Assembly: GCA_963666935.1 (NCBI GenBank)
Contig: OY762936.1
Span: 806,001 to 870,000 of the forward strand
Source: G963666935 sp963666935
GTDB lineage: Bacteria > Bacillota > Clostridia > Christensenellales > CAG-138
Direction: 5' to 3'
Length of the DNA: 64,000 bases
The notes beneath the pieces are model-generated. The model ran no database searches. It had not been told where the DNA came from and was given only the letters and a program-made list of their open reading frames with translations. Made by a program: the position numbers and the translations under genes. Below, piece by piece: positions 52,697 to 60,500 of the stretch; the first letter of the stretch is position 1, and every line of letters begins with the position of its first letter.

Positions 52697-53035
52697 ATGA
52701 AAGTAGCGATAGTTGGTTCCAGGAACATAGCGGTGCTTTTATCCGAATACATACCGGAAGGGACAACGGAAATCATCAGCGGCGGAGCGAGGGGCGTGGA
52801 TACCTGCGCCCGCATTTATGCCGAAATAAATGGCATCCCTTACCGTGAATTCCGTCCGGACTACATAAAATACGGAAAAAAGGCGCCGATCATCCGTAAT
52901 GACTTGATGATTGAGGCGGCGGACCTAGTGCTTGCATTTTGGGACGGCAAATCGAGTGGGACAAAATATGTGATGGATCAGTGCCAAAAAAAGAAAAAAC
53001 CAATAAGAATGTATGTTGCGCATGTAAGCTCTTGA
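52697..53035 (+). CDS. SLOG-fold protein (YspA/DUF2493-like)
   Basis: A 112-residue Rossmann-like protein: MKVAIVGSRNIAVLL, IISGGARGVDTCARIYAE, NDLMIEAADLVLAFWDGKSSGT. These match the SLOG superfamily (DprA/LOG/YpsA relatives) that bind nucleotides or nucleotide-derived signals; in the YspA group the exact ligand is unknown. AAGAAGGGTGAATT precedes the ATG. Divergent from the RHH regulator in the island-like region. Confidence 0.78.
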   Translation: MKVAIVGSRNIAVLLSEYIPEGTTEIISGGARGVDTCARIYAEINGIPYREFRPDYIKYGKKAPIIRNDLMIEAADLVLAFWDGKSSGTKYVMDQCQKKKKPIRMYVAHVSS

Positions 53036-53091
53036 TTGACTTAACAAATTACAACCCAATAACGAAATTATTTCCGCATTATTAGCGACGT

Positions 53092-53262
53092 CAAAAAAGC
53101 TTGCCGTGAAGCGTAATCGTTCGGTTATCAATTTCAATGATTCTCTCATCTTTCATTTTTTTAAGTTCTCTAAACAACGATGGCCTTTGAACGCCCAAAT
53201 AATCGGCAAGCTGTTTTTACTGATGGGGAGAGTAATTCCCTATATGATGGATTACTGATGCA
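53092..53262 (-). pseudogene. 3' fragment of a Crp/Fnr-family regulator
   Basis: Nearly identical to the last part of the gene at 58366-59013 (ADYLGVQRPSLFRE...KMKDERIIEIDNRTITLHGKL). A base is missing in the A-run before the HTH, shifting the frame, and the first ~150 residues are absent. At its upstream side it runs into the broken methyltransferase gene. Confidence 0.85.
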
Positions 53263-53735
53263 AGTAGTATGGAAGCTAAGAGGAATTGTATAGAAAGTGC
53301 TGAGGGGGCGACTCGCTCAAATTCGCAGGCCTTATGCGCATCAAACAGATACGAGTACCACGCCGCATCAAAATTCAGGAGCACCCCTCCCTTTTTCAAA
53401 ACGCGAAACCAGTCTCTGTACGCGTCCTGAGGACGCTCAAGATTCCACGTCAAATTTCGGGTGACGATGGCGTCGAAGCTCCCATCTTCAAAGTCAAGGC
53501 AGTGGGCATCCATGCGGCAAAAGGATATGCTGCCCCGATATTTCCCGGCGTTTTCCATCGCCGTGTCCAGCATTGCCTGCGTATAATCAATTGCGGTTAC
53601 GTGGTAGCCGCGCTTTGCCAGACCAATCGCAAAAAAGCCAGGGCCCGTACCGATATCCAGAACACGCATGAATTTGTCACCGGGTATTTCGCGGGTGATC
53701 ACATCCATCCAGTTCCTCTCGTTATCGTGGGGCAT
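53217..53735 (-). pseudogene. Broken SAM-dependent methyltransferase
   Basis: Contains a good class I motif (VLDIGTGPGFFAIGLAKRGYHVTAID) and NLTWNLERPQDAYRDWFRVLKKGG, closely related to the intact neighbour at 53843-54577. The N-terminal part (EQYWTRRAESYSEVVQYE) is in frame up to about 53825 but no ATG/GTG/TTG with a ribosome binding site precedes it. The C-terminus is lost: the last residues (VIHHIGNYSPHQ) are read from the Crp/Fnr fragment. I infer a deletion joining the two genes. Confidence 0.75.
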
Positions 53736-53842
53736 TTCATACTGGACTACCTCCGAATAGCTCTCCGCCCGGCGGGTCCAGTACTGCTCTATGGTATGGA
53801 TCAGTGATTTTGTGTCAGGGATAATATTTACCGCCTCGCTTT

Positions 53843-54577
53843 TTATTTCCTCGCCATCACAAGGAACATGGGTGCTGCCGGGTCATTGCGCTCCTGCAGA
53901 ATCGCAGTTCCCGCAGTGACATCGCTTGTACAGAATGAAAAGCCGATTCTATGCAGAACTGCCATGTCCCACGAAGGCCTATCCTCTCGGCTTATATTCA
54001 TGGAAATCGTAATCTCTTTATTTTCGATTGCCAGTTCGGTGGTTATTCCGGTGTGCCCATATGGCAATTCTGCATCGGGCCCCGGGTTTTTTGGGGTGCT
54101 TGCACGTGCGGCACTGCCATAATTCGCGTCAAAATTGATAAGCGTACCACCCGTTTTCAACACCCTGAACCACTCTTTGTAAGCTTTCTCGGGATCAGGG
54201 AGCGTCCATGTCAGATTGCGGGATATGATGGCATCAAAGCTTTCATCGGCGAAGGAAAGCTCCTGGGCGTTCATCAAGTCATAGCGGATAGGAAGTCCTT
54301 CTGCCGCCGCCTGCGCACGGGCTTCCTCAATCATGACAGGCGTCAGGTCGATGCCCGCCATGTCATATCCGCGTCGGGCAAGCAGAATGCAAAAAAAACC
54401 GGTGCCGGTGCCTACATCAAGTATTTTAAGAGGGTGTCCGCTGGGAAGAAGCCCTTCCAATGCTACGCACCAGCGCTCGCCCAAACCATCCGTAAGCTCA
54501 TTTTTTCTTACCTTGCTAAATTCGGGAATTCTGGCCGTCCAATAATCCACAACTCTATTTTCCATTGCTTTTTCCAT
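53843..54577 (-). CDS. Class I SAM-dependent methyltransferase
   Basis: A 244-residue methyltransferase: motif I ILDVGTGTGFFCILLARRGY, motif II region GIDLTPVM, and NLTWTLPDPEKAYKEWFRVLKTGG. The ATG at 54577 follows AACAGGAGCACAAAT; a longer reading from 54601 has no site. Close to UbiE-like small-molecule methyltransferases; substrate unknown. Its duplicate next door is broken. Confidence 0.85.
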   Translation of the reverse strand: MEKAMENRVVDYWTARIPEFSKVRKNELTDGLGERWCVALEGLLPSGHPLKILDVGTGTGFFCILLARRGYDMAGIDLTPVMIEEARAQAAAEGLPIRYDLMNAQELSFADESFDAIISRNLTWTLPDPEKAYKEWFRVLKTGGTLINFDANYGSAARASTPKNPGPDAELPYGHTGITTELAIENKEITISMNISREDRPSWDMAVLHRIGFSFCTSDVTAGTAILQERNDPAAPMFLVMARK

Positions 54578-54601
54578 ATTTGTGCTCCTGTTAAAAGTCA
54601 T

Positions 54602-54920
54602 GCTATTATATCATGTTTCTGGCTAACGTAAAGAAAGATACAAGGCAATGTCATTGTACCGTACCGCCGTATCATCAGAGGCCCCCGTCTTGCCGGGATG
54701 AACGGTAAAACGGTGGTTTTTTGTATGGCATTATATTACACTTCATTATTGGTGATAGTTTGACAAATTGGAGTTTGAATGACTACTATATTTCGCATTA
54801 GGCGGATAAGGCGAAGTGTAAAACAGCCCGATAAATCGGAATTTGACTTGAAGATAATTTATATTGGCTTGATAGAGAGTTGACTCTATTTGATATAGTT
54901 CAGTCGCTTATTATGACGAT
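54602..54920. other. AT-rich non-coding stretch
   Basis: No open frame or structured RNA is supported. It lies between the divergent methyltransferase and DUF2975 genes. Confidence 0.5.
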
Positions 54921-54949
54921 AATAATTTATTGTATTACAGTAAATTATT
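54921..54949 (+). promoter_or_regulatory. Palindrome upstream of the DUF2975/HTH promoter
   Basis: Perfect arms AATAATTTA/TAAATTATT 11 bases apart, ending one base before the -35; candidate operator for the HTH protein. Confidence 0.5.
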
Positions 54950-54950
54950 A

Positions 54951-54979
54951 TTGACATTACTGTTTTTCTGTATTATACT
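54951..54979 (+). promoter_or_regulatory. Promoter of the DUF2975/HTH pair
   Basis: TTGACA, 17-base spacer, TATACT, 30 bases before the coding start. Confidence 0.8.
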
Positions 54980-55008
54980 CAAGGCATAAATTTGAAGGGG
55001 GATTTCTG

Positions 55009-55488
55009 ATGAAATCAAAAGCATTGGCTTCACCGATGAAGATTGCCGTCTTTTTTACCACTGTTTGCGGATTGTTCATTTGTGCTTTTGTTATACCGTC
55101 ATTTGGTGAAAGCATTATTTACTCAAATCCGGAATTTAGCAATTGGTATTGGCCGTGGCTAATTTTTGCATGGCTGTATTCTCTGCCGTGTTTTGTCGTT
55201 CTGATTGATATATGGCGTGTTTCAAATTCCGTAAAGAATGAAACTGTATTTTCATTAAAAACGGCAAAATTGGTCAGGTCGGGCGCCATCCTTTTGCTGT
55301 CTGATGCGGCGTTCCTATTTGTCGGAAACATTTTCTTTCTGCTGCTCAATATGAATCATCCCGGCGTCGTTCTTATTTCCGTAATTATTGTCATCTTTGA
55401 AACAGTAGCGGCGCTTTTTGCGGCGATCCTGTCGCGGTACTTGACAAAAGCATCGGCTTTACAAGAAGAAAGCGACGGTACTTTATGA
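55009..55488 (+). CDS. DUF2975 membrane protein (YoaS-like)
   Basis: A 159-residue protein with four hydrophobic helices (~12-32, 46-66, ~88-112, ~118-142) and the usual ETVFSLKTAKLVRSGAI loop. DUF2975 proteins have unknown function and are nearly always encoded with a small HTH protein; here the partner starts inside its stop. TTGAAGGGGGATTTCTG precedes the ATG. Confidence 0.82.
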   Translation: MKSKALASPMKIAVFFTTVCGLFICAFVIPSFGESIIYSNPEFSNWYWPWLIFAWLYSLPCFVVLIDIWRVSNSVKNETVFSLKTAKLVRSGAILLLSDAAFLFVGNIFFLLLNMNHPGVVLISVIIVIFETVAALFAAILSRYLTKASALQEESDGTL

Positions 55489-55697
55489 TTGTTATTAATG
55501 TAGACGTCATGCTTGCAAAACGCAAAATGAGCGTAACAGAACTTGCAGAGCGAGTTGGCTTTACTATGGCCAATGTGTCCATGATTAAAACAGGTAAAGT
55601 AAAAGCCCTGAAAATGTCTACGCTTAACAAGCTATGCGAGGCTCTCAATTGCCAACCGGGAGATATATTAGAGTATAAGTCTGAAGATTTAAGATAG
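55485..55697 (+). CDS. Small HTH regulator (YozG-like), partner of DUF2975
   Basis: A 70-residue Xre-type regulator: VDVMLAKRKMSVTELAERVG, TMANVSMIKTGKVKALKMST, CEALNCQPGDILEYK. It overlaps the DUF2975 gene by four bases. Likely regulator of the pair. Confidence 0.88.
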   Translation: MIVINVDVMLAKRKMSVTELAERVGFTMANVSMIKTGKVKALKMSTLNKLCEALNCQPGDILEYKSEDLR

Positions 55698-56037
55698 TTG
55701 ACTCGCAAAATGAGCAGAATCCTCAGCACGTCAAATTCCCGTTTGTCGGGCTGCTTTGCTTCGGCTTTTTGTCCTTTGGAAAACTCACTAACTTCCCGTT
55801 TATCGAGGTAGGTTGGCTGTCGAAATAGATCTCAATTTAAGATCTATTTCGGCAGTGCAATAAAGAATATGAAAGCGTTGCAGTTCCTCGTTTTCGGTGA
55901 TACTATTTTGATACTAAGAAAACAGGCAACCGAAAATAGCAGATGTAATATTAACATGTTTTCGAATGTATTTCTTGTGAAATCACAAGAAATACGCTTT
56001 GATACTCTTGAATTTGTCGAGTGGGACTAAATAATCA
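55698..56037. other. Non-coding segment with att-like features
   Basis: No gene seen. It contains a perfect 12-bp inverted repeat (CGAAATAGATCT, 55821-55851), a perfect 13-bp inverted repeat (GTATTTCTTGTGA, 55968-55995), and the third guaA-like core at 56018-56029. Confidence 0.5.
56018..56029 (+). repeat. Third, imperfect copy of the guaA 3'-end core
   Basis: CGAGTGGGACTA, 11 of 12 bases identical to the end of guaA, 22 bases after a perfect inverted repeat. Confidence 0.5.
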
Positions 56038-56083
56038 AATCCCGGAAACCCGCTAAATAAGCGGGTTTTCGGGATTCTTTTTT
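56038..56083 (+). terminator. Strong hairpin terminator
   Basis: 16-bp stem AATCCCGGAAACCCGC (one mismatch at most) followed by CTTTTTT. Confidence 0.8.
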
Positions 56084-56095
56084 GCCTTTTGATAA

Positions 56096-56461
56096 CAGGA
56101 GCATTTAGGCATTTATTCCGCGTTTGACTGTTTGCTTCTTGAACAGCTTTCTAACCTCAACCTGACTTATGCGGTAAGAAACGCGCCCATAATCAATAAT
56201 GCCACGATGGAGGACGCACAAGCTTCTGGGTTGGGTCAATATGCCAGAATTGTTTCCACGGGGTGTGATGCGCCGGGTGTGTTGCTTGATGAGTGCAGCG
56301 AAGCGTTCTTGGACATCTTTTATGGTGCGGACATCGTGATCAGCAAAGGGCAGGGCAATTACGAAACACTATCGGATTGTGATAGGAATATATACTTTCT
56401 GCTGAAAGCCAAATGTCTGGTGCTTGCGGGGCTGCTGGACGTGGGGTTAAACGATTTTTAA
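56096..56461 (+). pseudogene. C-terminal fragment of a DUF89/ARMT1-like phosphatase
   Basis: Reads in frame from 56096 (stop just before) as DCLLEQLSNLNLTYAVR, NAPIINNATMEDAQ, TGCDAPGVLLDECSEAF, DIVISKGQGNYETLS, the C-terminal half of DUF89 damage-control phosphatases, metal-dependent enzymes acting on sugar- or coenzyme-type phosphates. About 120 of ~290 residues remain and there is no start signal; the break coincides with the island-like boundary. Confidence 0.75.
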
Positions 56462-56505
56462 GTATAATGAACGTGACAAAGCAAAAGAACAAAGTGAGGT
56501 TCCAT

Positions 56506-56979
56506 ATGGCAAGACCAACGAAATTGCGGCAAATTGAGCATATTCCAGCAATTGAGCACTTTATACCGTCGGATCAAGGAACAATTCAATTTGATGAAAA
56601 CGTTTTAAAGCTGGAAGAGCTTGAAGCGATACGGCTGAAAGATCTGGAGGGTCTAGAGCAGGAGGAATGCGCGACAAAGATGCAGGTGTCCCGTCCGACT
56701 TTCCAGCGAATACTCCTCTCGGCGCGCGAGAAGGTTGCGGATAGCCTAATCAAAGGAAAAGCAATTCGTATTGAGGGCGGCAATTTTACGCGCAATATAT
56801 GTCCGGTACGATGCATTAAATGCGGGCACGAATGGACAGAAGGCTTTGAAAACATGGAGAGGATCGGTAATGGAGAATATGTTTGCCCTAAGTGCGGCTC
56901 AAAGAATATTATCTGCGGCCGTGGCGGGAGAGGTAAGTTTTGTAAAGGTCATTGCCATCGGTATGGGAGAAACGAATAA
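56506..56979 (+). CDS. DUF134 (UPF0251) DNA-binding protein
   Basis: A 157-residue protein starting MARPTKLRQIEHIPAIEHF, with a sigma-like helix-turn-helix (LEAIRLKDLEGLEQEECATK, MQVSRPTFQRIL) and a C-terminal zinc-ribbon region (CPVRCIKCGHEW, YVCPKCGSKNIICG). DUF134 proteins are putative regulators, often beside NifX-type Fe-Mo cluster-binding genes; none is present here. The start at 56506 follows GTGAGGTTCCAT; the longer reading overlaps the DUF89 remnant. Confidence 0.85.
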   Translation: MARPTKLRQIEHIPAIEHFIPSDQGTIQFDENVLKLEELEAIRLKDLEGLEQEECATKMQVSRPTFQRILLSAREKVADSLIKGKAIRIEGGNFTRNICPVRCIKCGHEWTEGFENMERIGNGEYVCPKCGSKNIICGRGGRGKFCKGHCHRYGRNE

Positions 56980-57063
56980 TAAATTGGCATAGTTTGTGAC
57001 ATTGTTACGGTTCATGATTAGTTACGGGCATATGATTATAAAAAACGTAAAGAGGTGCATCAT

Positions 57064-58068
57064 ATGCTTAGCAAAGCTTTTTGGGGTGTTCTTAAATCCC
57101 TACAGAAGAAATTAATATTGAGTATTCCAATATCAATGGTTTTAGGACTAGTTGTTGGGTATTTTTTCAATGTGGCTTTTCTAAAAGAGTTGATCATACC
57201 GTTTACATTCCTAATGGTCTATCCAATGATGGTGACGATAAAGATTAAAGAACTGGTTCGAATAGGGAATGTTAAACTACAAATTAGCGCACAGATTATT
57301 AACTTCCTTGTCATTCCGTTTTTGGGATTTGGAATCGGATTGCTGTTTTTTAAAGATAATCCTTTGGCAATAACCGGATTGCTTCTTACATCTCTTCTGC
57401 CGACATCCGGAATGACGATATCATGGACGGGTTTTTCAAAAGGAAACGTATCTGCTGCAATTAATATGACGATAATCGGTCTTATTTTAGGCTCTTTACT
57501 AACGCCGATATATATCAAAGTATTAATGGGTACAGAAGTGAATGTTTCGCTTATTGCAGTGTTTAAGCAAATCGCGTTTATCGTGTTTATTCCTTTAATT
57601 GCTGGATACCTGACACAATGGCTGATTATTAAAAAAGCCGGAATTGACAAATTTGAAGGGAGCATCAAACAGAAATTTCCGATGGTTTCAACAATTGGCG
57701 TTCTCGCAATTGTTTTCATCTCTATGGCGATGAAGGCAAAGAGCATTATCGAGAATCCAGTCATATTATTGTATTACTTGGTGCCGTTGGCAATACTATA
57801 TTTAATAAATTTCATTATCAGCACTGTATTGGGGAGATGGTTATTTGCCAAAAAAGATGCTATTGCATTGGTGTATGGTACGGTTATGAGGAATCTGTCC
57901 ATCGCATTGGCAATCGCCATGGGGGTCTTTGGAGAGAACGGTTCCGACATTGCGCTTATCATCGCGCTGGCTTATATCATTCAGGTTCAAGCCGCTGCAT
58001 GGTATGTTAAGCTTACGAGTACGTTTTTTGCGGAAACGCCTGCGATAAAAAGAACTCATGCAAACTAG
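57064..58068 (+). CDS. Acr3/BASS-type transporter (arsenite-efflux-like)
   Basis: A 334-residue membrane protein with ten helices and the BASS/Acr3 fold: FTFLMVYPMMVTIKIKELV, TSLLPTSGMTISWTGFSKGN, and GTVMRNLSIALAIAMGVFGENG (a crossover-helix segment). Acr3 exports arsenite; bile-acid/sodium symporters share the fold. The Acr3 catalytic Cys in helix 4 is not evident, so arsenite transport is unproven. Start 57064 (ATG) after AGAGGTG; a GTG three codons earlier is possible. Confidence 0.8.
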   Translation: MLSKAFWGVLKSLQKKLILSIPISMVLGLVVGYFFNVAFLKELIIPFTFLMVYPMMVTIKIKELVRIGNVKLQISAQIINFLVIPFLGFGIGLLFFKDNPLAITGLLLTSLLPTSGMTISWTGFSKGNVSAAINMTIIGLILGSLLTPIYIKVLMGTEVNVSLIAVFKQIAFIVFIPLIAGYLTQWLIIKKAGIDKFEGSIKQKFPMVSTIGVLAIVFISMAMKAKSIIENPVILLYYLVPLAILYLINFIISTVLGRWLFAKKDAIALVYGTVMRNLSIALAIAMGVFGENGSDIALIIALAYIIQVQAAAWYVKLTSTFFAETPAIKRTHAN

Positions 58069-58109
58069 TGGTTGTGCACTGTCTGAACGAGAATGATAGG
58101 CCCGCAATG

Positions 58110-58264
58110 ATGGAACAAGCGGATTGTCCTTCAAAGATAAATGAATCAATACTGACATATGCTCATTTATTAATAAGTTATGGGTGTTTGCGGCAGCCGT
58201 GCTCATCGGGGTTTGCACTATGATCTGTCTTGCAGTAAAAAAGAAATCGATACAACAGCATTAG
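58110..58264 (+). pseudogene. Possible broken small membrane protein
   Basis: MEQADCPSKINESILTYAHL opens at 58110; after one frame change it could continue as VFAAAVLIGVCTMICLAVKK and stop at 58262. The hydrophobic end suggests a small membrane protein disrupted by a one-base deletion. No family recognised; may be chance. Confidence 0.25.
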
Positions 58265-58294
58265 ATTGTAAGACGGATAGGACTGGGTAAAAAG

Positions 58295-58328
58295 AGCTAA
58301 TGGATTTTATTTCAATTAGCTTTTTTTA
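58295..58328. terminator. Terminator between transporter and Crp/Fnr genes
   Basis: Stem AGCTAAT/ATTAGCT with T-run of seven. Confidence 0.7.
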
Positions 58329-58365
58329 TTCTTGAGACACATATTCATTCCCGCTTAGCGACATC

Positions 58366-59013
58366 TCAAAGCTTGCCGTGAAGGGTAATCGTTCGATTAT
58401 CAATTTCAATGATTCTCTCATCTTTCATTTTTTTAAATTCTCTAAACAAAGATGGCCTTTGAACGCCCAAATAATCTGCAAGCTGTTTTTTACTGATGGG
58501 AAGCGTAATTTTTGATCCTCCCTGTATGATGGATTGCTGTTTTAGGTAATCCCATAGATTTTCCCTGAGCGTTTTTTGCGTCATCATGGTGATTCTTTGG
58601 TTCATACCCTGAGAATTCATCGATAAGGATTTGACATATTGCATTACAAAATCATAATTGTGCAATAAGTTCATTACGGCCCTTTGCTCAATACAGAGCA
58701 GCTTACAGGCGGTTACGCTGTAGATGTTTAGCGGATAGTCATTTTTGCTTCCGAAAAGCAGGTTCGCTCCGATTATGCTATTTTTTTGAAATTCAAACAT
58801 ATTCATGGCGGAGCCATTTTCACCAAGTGAATATGCAACAAGCCTGCCAGACAGTACAACGTCCAGCGTGGTACAAGACTCATGCTGATGATGGATTGTG
58901 ATTCCCTTGGCATAATGCTTGATGCGTATTTTGTTGTCCGTGCAAAATCGATCCAAAACAGCGGAATCTATTCCTGCCAGCAATGGTATCTGCCGTATCT
59001 CCTTGGTTATCAT
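58366..59013 (-). CDS. Crp/Fnr-family transcription regulator
   Basis: A 215-residue protein: N-terminal cyclic-nucleotide-type beta barrel (~25-120, with VVLSGRLVAYSLGENG) and C-terminal winged helix with ISKKQLADYLGVQRPSLFRE as recognition region. The N-terminus has two Cys (C24, C47) but not the four-Cys cluster arrangement of Fnr. It is divergent from the permease-ferredoxin pair 100 bases away and is a likely regulator of it. A partial copy lies at 53092-53262. Confidence 0.88.
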   Translation of the reverse strand: MITKEIRQIPLLAGIDSAVLDRFCTDNKIRIKHYAKGITIHHQHESCTTLDVVLSGRLVAYSLGENGSAMNMFEFQKNSIIGANLLFGSKNDYPLNIYSVTACKLLCIEQRAVMNLLHNYDFVMQYVKSLSMNSQGMNQRITMMTQKTLRENLWDYLKQQSIIQGGSKITLPISKKQLADYLGVQRPSLFREFKKMKDERIIEIDNRTITLHGKL

Positions 59014-59116
59014 ATAGATCGCACCTCTTGAACTATTGTAGCAAAAAGAAACATTGGTGTCTATTTTCGGTTTGAAATACCGCCTATAATTTTTTTAAAT
59101 CTGCAGGAGGTATCGT

Positions 59117-59599
59117 ATGGATGTATTGACGTTGGCGATGTGGGTTGGAACCGCTGTTTTTCTGATTTTTTCTATAATTAAAGATAAGAAAAAAACCAAA
59201 CAAGCGCTTAAGATGGCGATTGGCATGGGGAAGGGAATGTTGAGCAGCATTTTGTCTATTATCTTTCTGATTGGTTTGATCTTAACCATTTTGCCTCCCC
59301 AAAGCATAGCTGAATTCATCGGCAATCAGTCGCTGCTGCTTGCAACGGTTGTTTCTGCCATATTCGGCACAATTACGTTGATTCCCGCTTTTATTGCGTT
59401 CCCGATGGTGGGTACGCTTGTAAATGCAGGCGTGGGAATCGTTCCAGCCGTTGCTTTTTTGACAACGCTTACAATGGTTGGCATCGTAACTTTTCCGCTT
59501 GAAAGGCGTGAATTCGGTCTGAAATTTACCATTGTAAGAAACGGACTCAGTTTTATATTTGCCATAATAATTGCACTTGGCATGGGGGTGATACTATGA
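59117..59599 (+). CDS. Putative permease subunit
   Basis: A 160-residue protein with four or five helices, LTILPPQSIAEFIGNQSLL and LIPAFIAFPMVGTLVNAGVG; the last recalls half of the DUF318/ArsP-like permease group. It overlaps the next gene by four bases (ATGA), and each provides about one half of a permease. AGGAGGTATCGT precedes the ATG. Substrate unknown. Confidence 0.75.
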   Translation: MDVLTLAMWVGTAVFLIFSIIKDKKKTKQALKMAIGMGKGMLSSILSIIFLIGLILTILPPQSIAEFIGNQSLLLATVVSAIFGTITLIPAFIAFPMVGTLVNAGVGIVPAVAFLTTLTMVGIVTFPLERREFGLKFTIVRNGLSFIFAIIIALGMGVIL

Positions 59600-60378
59600 A
59601 AATCCTTAGGAAAGTAAAAGATAATTTGTTCATCATAGTCATTCTCGTTGCATATATCGTCCTGTTCATTATCAGGCCGAGCATGGGGATCACTTCTGTG
59701 AAAAATAGCGTTTATTACATAAAAGAGATGATCATGATTATGCCGGTCATCTTCGTCTTAACCGCGCTTCTGGATACTTGGGTGCCCAAGGAACAGATCA
59801 TGAAATTTCTTGGAAAAGAAGCCAAGGCAAAAGGCGCCGTTTTTTCCCTTATACTTGGAAGCATATCAGCGGGGCCAATTTATGCGGCATTCCCGTTATG
59901 TGTCATGCTCCATAAAAAAGGTGCTTCCACCAGAAATCTGGTCATCATTCTAAGTGCATGGGCAGTTATAAAAGTTCCGATGCTGCTCAATGAGCTGAAG
60001 TTTCTGGGGTTTCAATTTATGGCAGTCCGTTGGGTTCTGACTGTCATTGCGATCTTGATTTTTTCCTATATTACAGCAAAAATCGTTAAAGACAGTGATT
60101 TGCCGGAAAAAAATCTGGAATCCCATAAAAACAGCGAATCCATTTTAATTAACAAATCTGCCTGTATGGGGTGCTCCCTCTGTGCCCAAAAATATCCTGA
60201 ATTATTTGAGATGGAAAACAAGCGGGCCTCCCTCAAAAAAAATGAAGGGAGCATAGATCGGGAAAAACTAATGCTGGCAGTGAACGCATGCCCCGTCAAA
60301 GCAATCGTTTTGTCTGAAGATTTTCAGTGCCAACAGCCGGCAGCTGCCACAGGGGAGAACATTCACGAGACTATTTAG
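59596..60378 (+). CDS. Permease subunit fused to a C-terminal ferredoxin domain
   Basis: A 260-residue protein. Residues ~10-170 hold about five helices with WVPKEQIMKFLGKEAKAKG and SISAGPIYAAFPLCVML, the permease pattern of the preceding gene. Residues ~190-245 form a single-cluster ferredoxin-like domain: CMGCSLCAQKYPELFEM followed by ACPVKAI, i.e. CxxCxxC...CP. I infer that an Fe-S cluster on the cytoplasmic side senses redox state or drives transport. Translationally coupled to the upstream subunit. Confidence 0.8.
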   Translation: MKILRKVKDNLFIIVILVAYIVLFIIRPSMGITSVKNSVYYIKEMIMIMPVIFVLTALLDTWVPKEQIMKFLGKEAKAKGAVFSLILGSISAGPIYAAFPLCVMLHKKGASTRNLVIILSAWAVIKVPMLLNELKFLGFQFMAVRWVLTVIAILIFSYITAKIVKDSDLPEKNLESHKNSESILINKSACMGCSLCAQKYPELFEMENKRASLKKNEGSIDREKLMLAVNACPVKAIVLSEDFQCQQPAAATGENIHETI

Positions 60379-60500
60379 TGGGGCATGGTGTGATGCAAAT
60401 GAAGCTTGAAATCGTGGCAAGAATGCCGGTCTAATGCAAGGATAGTGATAGCACCATCATTCATCAATATGTTATAATTTGAAGAAAGGAAGTGATTAAA

